Shown: positions 22,526-34,106, counted from the stretch's first letter. The stretch is DNA of 64,000 nt from Lutjanus erythropterus (GCA_020091685.1 CM034599.1:32093920-32157919), one strand, 5' to 3'. Translations and numbers: made by a program. The notes: generated by a model from the letters alone, not told the origin.

Positions 22526-22834
22526 AGCCCAATAAAGTTTTTTAAGGACACACATTCCCAGAAACAGAACGCTCCCCCAATCCTTCTAAGCACTCAGTGT
22601 CACCATGATAAAAGTCTTTGGATTGTTTTGGCAATTGAGATTTTTTTAAAACTCTCTAGTGTTTCCATCTAGTTTTAGCAACTGAAACTGGAATACTGTC
22701 CTCAGTTTCTATTGAGACAAGCCTTTAGAGACTGACTTGAGTCTTTGTTTAAGGCACTATGCACTTGAAGGTAAGAATATCCTAACCGCCAATGTCTATC
22801 AAATCAAGTAGTTCACTCACCAACGTAACAGCAC

Positions 22835-23080
22835 ACTGGCTGATCTAATAATTTGTGTATTTATGCAGTGACTAATTTCACTTTAGGCCAAGGACTGTGA
22901 TAAGTATCAAATCAGTGTTATTAGAGATGTATTAACCTTTGAGTGGAGCTTTTATTTGATCCATTAGACATTAATTGCAGAGGAGGCAGGGCTCAACATT
23001 TAATATTCTTTCAAACTGTGGGGGAAAAAAAGGTTTCCATGAGTGGTACGAGAGAGGAACAATCCAAGTTATCAAACACC
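22835..23080 (+). repeat. Diverged paired sequence D, copy 2
   Basis: It shares the ordered words of copy 1 at 19745-20000: GGCTGATCTAATA, TTTGTGTATTTATGC, GATGTATTAACCTTTGA, TTAGACATTAATTGCA, TCTTTCAAACTG and GGAACAATCCAAGTTATC. It also has an extra TAGGCCAAGGACTGTGATAAG segment. It lies immediately downstream, on the minus strand, of the candidate terminal exon at 23085-23570. Confidence 0.5.
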
Positions 23081-23084
23081 AACG

Positions 23085-23570
23085 TAAATGCAATAAAGTA
23101 CAATAAATAATTTTTGTATGCACGCATTACAGTTTTCAGAACATCTAAAAATATTTTAACAGCATTTACAATGCTTTTACTCAAAATAATAAAACACATA
23201 CAGAGGAACAGCTCCCATATGGTACAAAAGTGCAATGCTGCAGACTTGAGTGTAGAGTACATCCCTCCATGTGAAATATATCCTCCCTGACACTGCACTG
23301 AACCTTCCACTCTGTGAGCACAACGTACAGACGAACACATGACACACTATACATTTCACCGTAAAAATATCACTGCACTTATTCCATAATGGCCTCTGTG
23401 CCTGACGCGTGAATAGGCTTCTCCCTCGGTTGCGGCGTCCGCGCTGTCTTTTACAGTACAGGACGTACTCTGCGGAGTCCCTCCGGTCCCACAATCCTGC
23501 ATGAGGAGAAAACCCAGGAGTTGTCATGGCAGCTGAACTGAGGCAGGAATGCACATTACCATACTAGAGA
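23085..23570 (-). other. Candidate terminal exon, unidentified
   Basis: On the minus strand a pyrimidine tract (CTCTCTGTCTGTCTCTCTCTAG) ends near 23567 and is followed by open sequence to 23177, including GLWDRRDSAEYVLYCKRQRG. A second AG acceptor (TCTCCTCATGCAG) lies near 23501, after which another frame reads DCGTGGTPQSTSCTVKDSAD before a stop. The patch at 23400-23500 is clearly more GC-rich than its surroundings. AATAAA lies downstream near 22950. I recognise neither frame, so this could be a coding 3' exon, a long non-coding RNA exon, or a conserved element. Confidence 0.25.
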
Positions 23571-24488
23571 GAGACAGACAGAGAGGGGGAGAGAAATGTA
23601 GTCAAATGATATCATTTTGCTGCAACCAGAGCGGCTTTTGAGCTTTTATTGGCACGACATTAAATCACATTAAGGGGAAAATTCAGACTTTTAAGTTAAA
23701 TGAAGTTAAACGACAGAGAAATGAGAAACACTAGACCTGATAGTAGGATTGATTGTTGAATTAATTTGTTAATTTTATTGTTTAATAGCCTGTTGTTTAT
23801 AATACCAGTTCCTGTGGTTATGCATTGCTTTGGGAGCATACGGTTTCTGTACAAATATGCAGCGACTGACGCATCCTTAAATAGAATTTAAATTAAATGA
23901 ACTGAATTGAACCGAGTGGAAGCGGGAGAGAGGCAGAGAGACGTGTGAGTACACTGAGGAGTCTGTTATGCTCAGGGCTTGTGCAGGGGAGGGCCTGAGC
24001 TGTGAATGCAGAGGAATGACAGGCAGGGATTAGAGGGGAGGTGGTGCCATTGAAAAGCGAGCTGATCCAGGGAGCCGAGCTGACACTTGAACACAGCCAG
24101 CTGACAAGACCAGCCAGCCCTGCTGCAGTTCTTCTGCAGAGGCTTCACACACACACACACACACAAGGGACCAGTGGGGTTTGCACTGGTTCATTAGTCG
24201 TCACTGTAGAGACAGATGACGCAATGAAACGGGATTAACGGCCCGTGCACGAGTTATCAGTTAAAGGTTATGATTCAGAATCCAAATTAGAAAAATGTAA
24301 ATTTTAGTGGGTTGTTCTGAAGTCTCAGTGAGGACATTTTTCATTTCAACAGCATGTGACGAAAGAAAGATCGCAGCATGAACTGGGACTGCTTCTAAAT
24401 GGTCAGAGGAATTAATTCAGTTTTGCAATTTTAAGCATTTTAGTAGTAATAGTAACGCAACAATCTCAACTTTGCAATTATTCATATT
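23571..24488. other. Intergenic sequence with a (CA)n run
   Basis: A (CA)n microsatellite lies at 24146-24165. The rest is unique sequence, GC-richer around 23920-24240, without a recognised gene. Confidence 0.35.
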
Positions 24489-24895
24489 AAGGCCTGACCA
24501 ACATTGGATTTTTGGGGTTGATGCTAATAACAGTATTAGGGAGTAAAAAAATTCTGATATTGATAGATCAGCCGATATTCTTCTTACAGAATATAATGTG
24601 AATAATACAAAATATATAGATAAATGCACATTTTTTGCAGTGATCCCTAAATGATCCATAAACTATTTTCCAAGCTTATATCAGGGCACTGACACAATAA
24701 AATTCCACTGATATTTTTGATAAATACATAAAATAAATACATATAATTGTAAATAACTATAAGACAAAGCAAAACTAGAGCAGATAGTGTATATATTAAA
24801 CCTGAATTAAGAACTCATACATATATATAAATATAATGCTGCCTATAAAGTTTGTGATAGGCCAGTATCAGCCCAGTATATCCGTCAGGCTCTAA
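24489..24895 (+). mobile_element. 407-bp non-autonomous hAT element
   Basis: The left end reads AAGGCCTGACCAACATTGG. The right end reads CCGTCAGGCTCTAA, which inverted gives TTAGAGCCTGACGG. The flanks are TTCATATT (24481-24488) and TTCATATA (24896-24903), a 7-of-8 match to an 8-bp target duplication, the hAT signature. The interior contains GGATTTTTGGGG, GGGAGTAAAAAAATTC and degenerate TATCGGCC-like words, as in the fish GGCCTGACCGATA family. Non-coding. Confidence 0.7.
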
Positions 24896-26271
24896 TTCAT
24901 ATATATTAGAGTATAATTATTTATACTTCTTTGAAATCACCCACCCTTCCATCTCACTTGCACTGGATTTTTTAGGTAATGTCATTTCTCAAACTAAAAA
25001 ACTAAAAAAATCAGATGTACAGTTCAGGGCTCTTTGAAAATCTAAAAAAAAACATGTACCCTCTGTGGACTATATTGCAAACAAATTTGATGCAAACATC
25101 TTAAATTACTGGTCGCCCACATCTCTACCCCACCTTTTCCCCCCACCTTCTCTCTGCTCTTTCCTGTCAATTGTAGAACTACTTTTCCTTCATTTATTTA
25201 TCCTCTTGCCATTACAAATACAAATAATTCATGTGCCAAGTATGTCGGGTGTTTAGGATTTGGATTTATGTACAGCACATACTCAACAGTGCTCCTTTTT
25301 CTGTTGCTTTTTATTTTTTTTTTATCCCACTTCACTAAAAACTCAATAAAGGAAATTGAAATTAAAAAGCAATCATAGAATATACTATGAAATGAAATTA
25401 AAATGAAATGTAACAGAGATGATAAGGATGAGTTCAAGTTCATGTGAGGAAAAAGACTAACACACATTACAGCTTCTGCATCTGACAAAAATAAATGACA
25501 GACAACATCTTAATGTGGTTAATGTGTTTCCTGCTGGAACAGGATGTTGGGGTGCCGCTTGCATGAAAAGCCACCTGTGATGTGTTTTGCTTAGTTTTGT
25601 TTTTGTCTGCCTACACGTACATGAAAGTACAGTCTGAGGGGAATTAGGGTACATTGTCAAAAAGTCATTGGGTATGACAAAATGCATGGTGAAAGAGAAA
25701 AAAAAAACAGTTAAATTTGTTGACAGGACTGTCAAAAAGGTGAGTCACCATTTGCACTGCAAACTGCAAGGTGAAACCAAAGGTTGGCACGGAAGAAAAG
25801 TCTCAAGTCTTCAGCATCACCAGTACAAGAACTGGAGTAACCTTATGTTCTGAGGGCAACCCACTCTCTAAACAGGATGTTGATAGAAAGCACAGCCTCT
25901 GGTACTGAAGGAAAACATCTCCTTATCTTTACTTTTCCCTTTGCTATATGAACATCACACAATTTACTGACTTGGCACTGAACATTGGCGTTGGATGCAG
26001 ATCATGAATGTTGCCCACAGGGAGTCTAGAATGAAGGAGGACAGTTATCTTTTCTAAACTGGTCAATTTAATAGTGTTATGTATAACTTTGTCACTCTGT
26101 ATATGTGTTATGTAATGGATATATTAAAACAGACTCCAGCTACAGCCATCTTTTGGGGGTATTTTGGGCAATGCTCGTGTAGCATATCTATCCTTTTGAT
26201 TTGTGCTGATGCACCCAAATTATGATTGTGATTTAAGAGTTAATGATTCATCAGTATTTATCAGATCCACC
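24896..26271. other. AT-rich intergenic sequence
   Basis: No gene recognised. The small frames at 25065-25256, 25198-25488 and 25668-25853 are AT-rich chance frames. Several A- and T-runs are present. Confidence 0.4.
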
Positions 26272-26280
26272 AAACAGTGG

Positions 26281-27003
26281 GCTGAGGATTGCAATGCTGT
26301 TTTTTGCAGATGATGTGGTCCTGATGGCATCATTGGCCAGTTCGCATCCGAGTGTGAAGCGGTTTGGATGAGGATCAGTGCTTCTAAGTCTGAGGCCATG
26401 GTTCTCTGCAGGAAACCGGTGGATAGTCTACTCTGAGTAGGGAATGAGTCCTCACCTCAAGTGAGCGAGTTCAAGTATCTCGGGGTCTTGTTCTTGAGTG
26501 AGGGGACAGTCAAGCAGTATTGCGTTCGCTTGACCGCACCGTTGTGATGAAAAGAGACCTTAGCCAGAAGGCAAAGCTCTCAACCCATCAGTCAATCTTT
26601 GTTCTTACTCTCACCTATGGTCATGAAGGGTGGGTCATGACCGAAAGAACGCGATCGCAGATACAAGCGGACAAAATGGGTTTTCTCAGGAGGGTGGCTG
26701 GCATCTCACTTAGGGGTAGCATGAAAAGCTCAGTCATCCATGAGGGACTTGGGGTAGAGCCATTGCTTCTTTGTGTAGAAAGGAGACAGTTCAGGTGGTT
26801 CAGGCATCTCGTAAGGATGCCACCTGGTCACCTCCCTAAGGAGGTGTCCCAGGTGCGTCCAGCTGGGAGAAGGTCAAAGGGCAGACCAAGGACTAGGTAG
26901 AGGGAGTATAACTCCATCCTGGCCTGGGAACCCTTTGGGATGCCCCAGTCAGGGCTATCTCTGCGACCCAACTTCAGATAAATGGTTGAAGATGGATGGA
27001 TCA
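26281..27003 (+). mobile_element. Rex3-like (RTE) LINE fragment, 3' end
   Basis: The left part encodes FADDVVLMAS, the catalytic YADD-type box of reverse transcriptase, near 26302. It continues with SEFKYLGVLF near 26468. A 126-codon open stretch at 26520-26900 then includes LTYGHEGWVMTERTRSQIQA, FLRRVAGISLRG, GVEPLLLCVERRQFRWFRH and GRRSKGRPRTR, the standard tail of fish Rex3/RTE elements. It ends in the family's GATGGATGG tail at about 26990-27000. It is a 5'-truncated copy with frameshifts between the box and the open stretch, so it is inactive. Confidence 0.8.
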
Positions 27004-27954
27004 ACCAAATAGCAAAGAAGCAATGCTGTGTCAGCACCACAAACAAGAACCTTTTTGTTCCTTGACAAGTAGTTCCCACAACTAAACATTGTGAGTACAC
27101 AGGCCGGAAATTTAGCAAAATAACATTTTAGTGTTACTATGCTAAGCTATCAGTATCATTTAAAAAATATATATTTAGTGGTTTACATACTCAGCTGAAT
27201 TTGGCACTTCACTATTTTCTCCTCTTTTACACAATCCTTCTATTTTCAGAGGGGAGCTCCAGTAGTCGGCACAGTATCTTGGTAAATGGTGAGTAAACAA
27301 GCTGTTTCAGATCTGCGAGGTCAAGGGCTGGCTGTGCTGACGCCTGTCACACTCAAAGACAGAACAGCTGGAACATGCAGCAGCCTCTGCGTTACTTCAG
27401 AGTGTTCACACAGGCATAATTGCTTAACTATCTGATCTCGGGGGCCTCGGCTCATAATGCCGCCAGTACTTTAATCAGATATGCGACTCTCGAATGCGTG
27501 ACTCCCCACAAGGCTCACAGAAGCCTCTGCTTTCCGGGAGTTCCTTTGATTAATAATCCTGACAAGTCAGCCCATTATTATGAATTAAACCAGCACAACT
27601 GTATGTGTCATATTATCTCCAGAAGCAGAGGGGACATGAGACAAAGCCGGTGGCTTTTTGCGCAGGAGGCTGATTAGGGAGCACAAACACCTCTCGCCTC
27701 CTGCTGCGCTGCACTGGGGATTGGTTTGACACTTTGATCCAAGAGCTTTCTCAGACACAGACGCATAAACGCACGAACACACAAGCATATCCACATGTCG
27801 CGGTGGACGCCTTTGTGATGGCTGAGGTTTCATGGGAATCAAAGCGGTGCTTGATTTCAAACACAAATACCAACCACAGATGTGGCATTCTTTGGAAGCA
27901 GCATGAGCACAAAACTTTTCTGTTTCCACTGCGGCTTTATTTCTCTGTATCTCT
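27004..27954. other. Intergenic; complex unique block 27270-27700
   Basis: The block 27270-27700 contains long non-repetitive, moderately GC-rich sequence (CAGGCATAATTGCTTAAC, TTTGATTAATAATCCTGAC) with homeodomain-like AATTA/TTAAT cores. It is a candidate conserved non-coding element. No coding gene recognised. Confidence 0.3.
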
Positions 27955-28262
27955 AAGGCTGGGTTGTGATGAATTTTTTACGCCTGATTAAATCATGGTT
28001 TAACTTTAATTTATCTTGCACCAACTTTAAACTAGCTTAAAATGAAGACAAATATTTAAACCTGTCTTTAACCTCGGTTTAGTTTTAACTCTAAACCTAG
28101 ATTAAATTTAATTCCATTTCAAGCCCCAATTTAAAATGTGATCCAGTATTAACTATGGGTTTAACTTTTAAAATGGCTGAAGTTTTTAGATGGATTGAGC
28201 AAAATATTTGTCTGCTGAGCCATCATGAGTAGGCTAACTAGGCTAACCAACTCTTTTGCTTG

Positions 28263-28360
28263 CTAGCAAACAATGTAATGTTTTGTTAACTTTTTAGCTA
28301 ACTATAAAACAATGTAACATTTTGTTTTAGTTAGCTATCAAACATTTAACATTTTGTTAA
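28263..28360 (+). repeat. Short minisatellite, unit about 45 bp
   Basis: Words AACAATGTAA(T/C)(G/A)TTTTGTT, TTTAGCTA and TAGCTATCAAAC recur about every 45 bases for two to three degenerate copies. Confidence 0.5.
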
Positions 28361-28362
28361 GG

Positions 28363-28430
28363 CAGTGTTTCAAACTTTTTTTTTGGCATGTCCCCTTTCA
28401 GAAGCCAAAAAAAATTTGCCCCCTCCCCAC
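28363..28430 (+). mobile_element. hAT-type terminus (CAGTGTTTCAAAC)
   Basis: CAGTGTTTCAAACTTTTTTT followed by GGCATGTCCCCTTTCAGAAG resembles the left end of a hAT element. The right end was not identified. Confidence 0.35.
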
Positions 28431-28645
28431 TCAACAATTGTTATCAATTAACAATTATTGGGGAAGCAACTGATTAATAAAGGATTGATGTTAAATTTTA
28501 GCAAAATAAAGGTCAGCAGACAGGGAGCACAACAGAGCTCTGCTTATCTTTAAATATGGATTCACACATTTTATACCTAAACTCTGATTAGAGCTAATCT
28601 TACTTTAATTTAAAATTTGTTGGTGCAGCCCAGTGTAAGTGTGTA

Positions 28646-29820
28646 CAGAAGCTGAAGGCTACATACCTGTGTTCTATGCATTCACAAATTTGCATCTATC
28701 TTAAGCACACACACCCCCACACCACACAGTAACCACAGCTGCACATCACATAAAACAAGTGCAACATACGGGAAGAAAAGAGCACCTCCAATGATCCATC
28801 AATTCCCATTGGTTTGGTGAGAGGGGGATTTATTGACTGGCAGAGTAAATTCAAGGCTTACTCACTGTCAACACAACCCAAGAGGCAGTCTGCTGGAAAA
28901 TCTAGTGCTATGGTGCCAGGTCGCTCCACATAATTCCCCTGTAGGGCTGCTGTCTGTGATGAGCCATGCTCAGTGTGGTTGTGTGGCTGCTGAAAGGCCT
29001 GTCATTACAGCTGCACCCTGTGACAAGGCAGCCACATCCAATCCAAGTAAGATCCCCTCTGACAACTAGCTGTCCCATCTAAACTCACTTATCAGGACAG
29101 AGGATTTGGTTAATATCTCTAATATGTAAGTGAGCATCAAACTAGCTATCACATGATCTGAAAAAAAACCTACAAAACTACGTATATCAGTCAATACCAA
29201 TACTATTATTGACATTTTATTAGAACTCTGGCATCAGCAAACAGCTCCATCCAAATTTGAAATTATACACCTGATTCAGTCTGACATTTAACTGCTCATG
29301 CAGACTGTTTTTGAATGGAAACTTTACTTTGGATTCCAAGCAGTGGCTGGATATCTGCCACTGGTATTTTAGTAGCATTAGTCATAGCATTGTCATTGTT
29401 ATAATCCCAGTATTTTATTGTCTGTATTAAAATATTTTGTGACTGTAGCTGGATCAGAACATGAATCAACCAACGTGCAAAACTCACATGTATTTTGCAG
29501 ATGTAGATCGCTTTCATTCACCCATGAATGTATATAATTTTGACTATGATGTGTCTCTAAATAATGTGAAAAACATTTTCTTCTACATGATTTGTTAAAG
29601 CTTTCCTTTGGCTGGCTCATATTCATCTGAGTGCTTATATCTGGCAAATAGAGATGACATAATTAGGCTAACATCTGGCTTATTTTAATATTGTAGCTTT
29701 GTCAGTGTTGGCTAATGCCAACATGTGGATTGTGCCAAACTCTGACAGTAGTGTTTGACTTGATAATGGTTATATGAGCTAAATATATGTGCTTGAGTAG
29801 CTTTATTTATACTGTCACAT
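28646..29820. other. Intergenic sequence, nothing recognised
   Basis: No coding gene, repeat family or unusual structure is visible. Confidence 0.4.
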
Positions 29821-30411
29821 ACACACTGATCAGCCATGGCATTAAATGCACTGACAGGCGAAGTGAGAACATTGATCAGCGTGTTAGCACCTGTCAAGAG
29901 GTGCAATATATTAGGCAGAAAATGAAAAGTCAGTTCTTGAAGTTGGTGTGTTGGAAGCTGGAAAAATGGGCAAGTGATCTGAATGAAAATGATGATAGCT
30001 AGACTAGTCAGAGTGTCTCCAAAAAAACTAGGTCTGAGTTGTGAACCAGCGACAGGACCATGTCCCGTACGATCCCACGGAGGACCGGTCATAGTGCCCA
30101 TACTGACTTCTGTCCACCGCCAAAGGTTCCTACAACGGGCATGTGAGCATCAGAACTGGACCGTGGAGTAATGTTAGAAGGTGGCCTGGTGGTGATGAGG
30201 TTTTGATTTGGCATCTTAATTTCCCAGATCTCAAACCAATCAAGCATTTGTAGGATGTTCTGGAAGAACAAGTCTGATCAATGGAGGCTGCACCTCGTAG
30301 TTTGCAGGAGTTAAAGGATCTGCTGCGGAGGTCTTTAAGTCTATGCCCAGCTGTTTTAGTAGCACGGGGGGACCTACACAATAATATTGGGCTATTAGGC
30401 AGGTGTGGTGT
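29821..30411 (+). mobile_element. Internally deleted Tc1-like transposon
   Basis: The left end reads ACACTGATCAGCCATGGCAT, preceded by TA (the canonical target dinucleotide), and matches the ends of a common fish Tc1-like family. The interior preserves transposase gene segments. These are GGAAAAATGGGCAAG at the start of the frame, TCAGAGTGTCTCCAAAA, a block around 30045-30180 (GTCCACCGCC, GAGCATCAGAACTGGACC), and the C-terminal segment 30225-30390 (CCCAGATCTCAAACCAATC, GGCTGCACCTCGTAGTTTGC, ACCTACACAATAATATTGG). Most of the catalytic DDE region between about 30180 and 30220 is missing. The right inverted repeat is not recognisable, so the copy is immobile. Confidence 0.75.
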
Positions 30412-32389
30412 ATTTTCTTTCCTGTATTATCATTTTTCACATGTACATTTTCATATTGTCTCTTTTCCTTGGTAGGATGTTCTATCATACTGTCATGCTT
30501 TGCCTGTTTGCAGCAGACGGTCAACAGGTTTGTTGTAACCATGTGATTGCTGTAGGATGGAAACATGCCTGTTTAATGACTGGAGCTGCGTCCCATCTGT
30601 TAGCAAATTGTAGATTCAAACATTGTGTGTTTGCATGCAGCATTACATAACCCCGCTGCTCATGCGGCATTTCACGGGCCTCGGCTCGCTATTCATTTCA
30701 TTTGGCTGCTTGAATGTTCACCTCTGTTCCTATTCCACAAAATTTCAGCTGAGCAAAGGACTCAGGGCTGGAAATTGGATAAAAACTGCTGTTGGATGAT
30801 GGCGCTGCTGATATACGTACGTATACAGTCTGTGTGTGAGTGTAACTTACACCTCCACTGTAGGACGAGGCTTTGAGGACAGCTGACTCAGTCTAGCGAA
30901 GAGATTTGACTCACATAAATAAACCTGTTCTTCTCTCTTCTCTGTCCCTTCCTCTTTCTCTCTCACACTCTCCCTCTTTGAAATCAATCAGTGATGGTCC
31001 CTCCACCCCCGACTGATGTGATGGATCTATTATTAATGAGGGCCCTTAGCACTAAACTAAATTTAGTGCATAAACTCCACTTGGAGAGCTAGAGAGGGGG
31101 GATCAATAGGATGGCAGGGGCCACAGCGAGAGTCTCATTTAGCTCTTTGGAAATGCAGGATGTGGAAAGGCTGACCCTGAGTGCAAATGTGCCTCCTGAC
31201 TAAAAGAGAGCTTGAGAGCATGAGCAATAAAAAGAGCAAGAGGTTCTGACAATACAAGGCAAATTTCAGCGGGTCATTACTCTCCAATTGTTACCTTGTA
31301 GCTAATCTATACATGAGATAGGGGATCATTGACGGGGTGGCGTTCGGTGTAATTAGGTTTATACAAGCTCCGGGTTATTGCCTATTCAGCATAGCACTTG
31401 TGCTGCATGAATCACATCTGATTTTTCAGTCGCTGTGACATTGATACCACTTGTCTCCTGTCAGGAGCGTCAGGGCTATGATTACTCTCTTTCAATATCA
31501 CCACACTGTTCAATATTTAATCATAGACCCACTTGTATGGAAACGATCAATTACTTGTACATAATTTTCTCCTTAAGATGCGAGCGGAGGAACCATGTAT
31601 TTGTTGTCTTTACATACTTTAGGAACAAGTCAATATACTACTCTTAAAATAGATGCCTATTAGAGGAAACAAATGAGATTCAAAGAATAAAACATTTGCT
31701 TCATTACAGCTGTAGGAACCAGCCCGGGTATCTTGTGTTTGTCAGACTTCTTTTAGGGGTCATACAATATCCTATAATGCATAAGCTATCAATTTGAATG
31801 GGAGCTGCGACTGTTACGCCTTGTTCAATGTGAGGTAAACAGAACTTCACAAAAGCACCTCTCTTCAACACAAGGAGATCTGAGATGACTGTGTTTGTAA
31901 TGGACAGCTCCCAGTTGTGTAAGTCAGTGAGTATGATAAATACTGTGTTAAAAGAAGAGAAAATGATACGTTTTAATGCAAATGTATATCTTGTGTAGCC
32001 ATAGAGCATGCACATGCAAATCCTTAAAGGAAAACTTCTATCTTAGACCCCAAAACACTCATAAAGTTAAGTGCACCATCAAAATTTATGGTAAGATAAG
32101 AACAACAAAATAAAATGAGTAAAAACAACAACAATTCAGACACAAAGAAATAAAAAGAATCGATAAAAGGACAAAACAACTGCATTCAAACAACCCAACT
32201 GACTGATGATAGAACAGATAAAAAAAACATGATGAAAGAGAATCATAAAGCGGTAAAATAAAGACTTATGGCAACATTACATTATAAAGAGTGGTGTAGA
32301 CCTGCTCTATGTGAAAAGTGCCCTGAGACAAGTTCTGTTCTGATTTTGTGCCACAGAAATAAATTAGAACTGACTTTACTTTAAGGGTG
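30412..32389. other. Intergenic; complex unique block 30980-31420
   Basis: 30980-31420 is non-repetitive and complex, with CTATTATTAATGAGGGCCC, GCTAATCTATACATGAG and GGTGTAATTAGGTTTATAC. Several TAAT/ATTA cores lie in a compact space, the profile of a vertebrate conserved non-coding element. No gene recognised in the rest. Confidence 0.3.
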
Positions 32390-32825
32390 CAAGATTGGAT
32401 TTGGTGACATGATAAAATTTTCCAAGCAGTCACCATCAACCTACATGTGTGAGCTTTGGCTTCTCCATGTTGATTATGGTGCTACTTCAGAAACTTAAGT
32501 AAGATCTAACGGCAAGCTTAAATTTCTTGTTAACTCATCGTTAAACCAAATCAATTAAAGTTGACAGAAAAACTCAATTAAACTCAGCAAAACCATCTTT
32601 ATTAGTCTTTCCACTGCTTTAACAATCACCAGCTCTGGTTTGGTAAAACTAAATCCTTAATTCACTGAATTAGATGTGAAAATGTTCCGGCTCCGGAGGC
32701 AGACCATTAAATCAGGAAAATAAAATGACAAAAATCATCCAAAAACAAATAACCTGCAATGGACTCAAGCCAAATGAGAACAGGCAATTTATTTGTCCAA
32801 TTGCTCAAGCCTAGTGCGTGATGTG
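32390..32825 (+). repeat. Relative of the 893-bp insertion family
   Basis: It shares GATAAAATTTTCCAAGCAGTC near the start, GACAGAAAAACTCAATTAAAC and CACCAGCTCTGGTTTGGTAA with 15066-15958 in the same order, and ends in ATTGCTCAAGCCTAG (compare ATTGCCCAATCCTAA). It is shorter and diverged. Boundaries approximate. Confidence 0.5.
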
Positions 32826-32939
32826 TTCCTTCAAAAAACTGCAGCTTCTGTGATTTAGATATTGTCCTTGGCCATATTGCATTTTCAATAACACTCTGAT
32901 TAATTGTGGAACCCTGCTTGACTTATTATAGGAACAAAA

Positions 32940-33300
32940 AGATGTCTAGCTGTTCAGGAGGAAGACTTTATGAAATGTGTTTTGAGGATTTAAATAGAGT
33001 GCCAGCAGACTAAACATTTAATAGAAGAACTGTTCCAAAGCCAAGGTACAGCAAACATTCAATCGCCACTTGATTTTAACCAGGACTCTGGCTGCCTGGC
33101 TCTAGTTCGGTCTATTGGGACAGTAGGGACTTAAAACCTCAGTGATTTAATCCAGCACCTGGCCATGTAAAGCCTTGTGTGTGGTTCGTAAGAGGTTCTA
33201 AGAGAAATTGGCAGCCAGTCCAGTGAAGCTAAAATGAGGGTGTTGTGGGAAAAGTGTTTGTTTTTAGTGGCCTGACTTCAAATTACTGCACAGTTTGAAG
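32940..33300 (+). repeat. Probable LINE-derived repeat fragment
   Basis: The ordered words GAACTGTTCCAAAGCCAAGG, CCATGTAAAGCCTTGTGTGTG, TTGGCAGCCAGTCCAGTGAAG and AATGAGGGTGTTGTGGGAAA follow a common fish repeat (CTGGAAGCCAGTGAAG...GGGTGATGTG). Non-coding; strand assigned from that pattern. Confidence 0.4.
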
Positions 33301-33824
33301 CTGAGCTGCAGCTCTAACATACGGTAAGGTGTTATATTAGATGAGGCACAATGGTGGTATTATTTTGTTAGTCTTGCTGAGGGACAACATGACTCTGATC
33401 TTTCAATAAAAGAAACAAACTTTACATTTTGTAGAGCCCTTTTCTTTGGCTTAGAACACACTTCTCAACTGCACAGACTAAATACATTCAACATGTTGCA
33501 CTTGATGATAATATTAAGAGAAGTATTGTACAATGGTTTTCACACCAAATATCTGAATTTCAACACTGTACTACCTCCCAGTCCAACGAAAATATGATCT
33601 CCCCACCAAAACAAACATGAAGACTGGACAAATGCCTGCAATCTTTCCTTCTCTGTGCTACTCTACTCCAGTTGGCTTCTGCCGATCAGATATCTCTTCT
33701 GTTGATCTTTATTAAATTACAAGAGGACGTCAAGACTTCAGATTCAAGTTGTAAAAGTCAAAGGATGCATTGGAAAGAAAAACAACCATGGTATTGATTG
33801 GCAAGATACTAATATTATTTTTTC
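33301..33824. other. Intergenic sequence, nothing recognised
   Basis: No coding or repeat signal identified. Confidence 0.4.
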
Positions 33825-34106
33825 CATACACATGTACTGGCTTGGCTTGATTCATTTTGACTTAGCATGTCAGTGCAGCACAGAAGAGATCTGCATTTCT
33901 TTTTTGACTAACGACTTGTTGACTGTAAGACAGTGGATAAACGCCTCATCACAGGTTGGCTGCAGACATGACCACAGCCCGCTTGGTGGTGGGTCAGGTC
34001 CATCTCCGGCGCAACTTGGCACAGGTCGGAGTGTTAAAAGTGGTAAAAGAAATGCAAATCAGCACAGCATGGTCTGACTCAGCAAGGGCTAATGGAAAAA
34101 GCCCCA
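33825..34106 (+). repeat. Interspersed repeat family A, copy 2
   Basis: It starts ACATGTACTGGCTTGGCTTG and ends with AGAAATGCAAATCAGC, GCATGGTCTGACTCAGC and AAAGCCCC, matching copy 1 at 6131-6508 in the same order. Confidence 0.55.

Larger units (their letters stand above)
27956..28645. repeat. MITE-like element with GCTGGGTTG / CAGCCCAG ends
   Basis: The left end reads AAGGCTGGGTTGTGATGAA. The right end near 28620-28640 reads TTGGTGCAGCCCAGTGTAAG, inverted CTTACACTGGGCTGCACCAA. The interior carries many TTTAAAC/GGTTTAA words, as in a fish DNA transposon with CACTGGGTTGCACCA termini. It seems to contain the minisatellite at 28263-28360 and a further hAT-like terminus at 28363. Confidence 0.45.

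Noticed and set aside
23972-24238. Opposed small frames across 23972-24238
   Set aside because: They are generated by the CA/TG microsatellite and surrounding GC-richer sequence, with no protein-like features.
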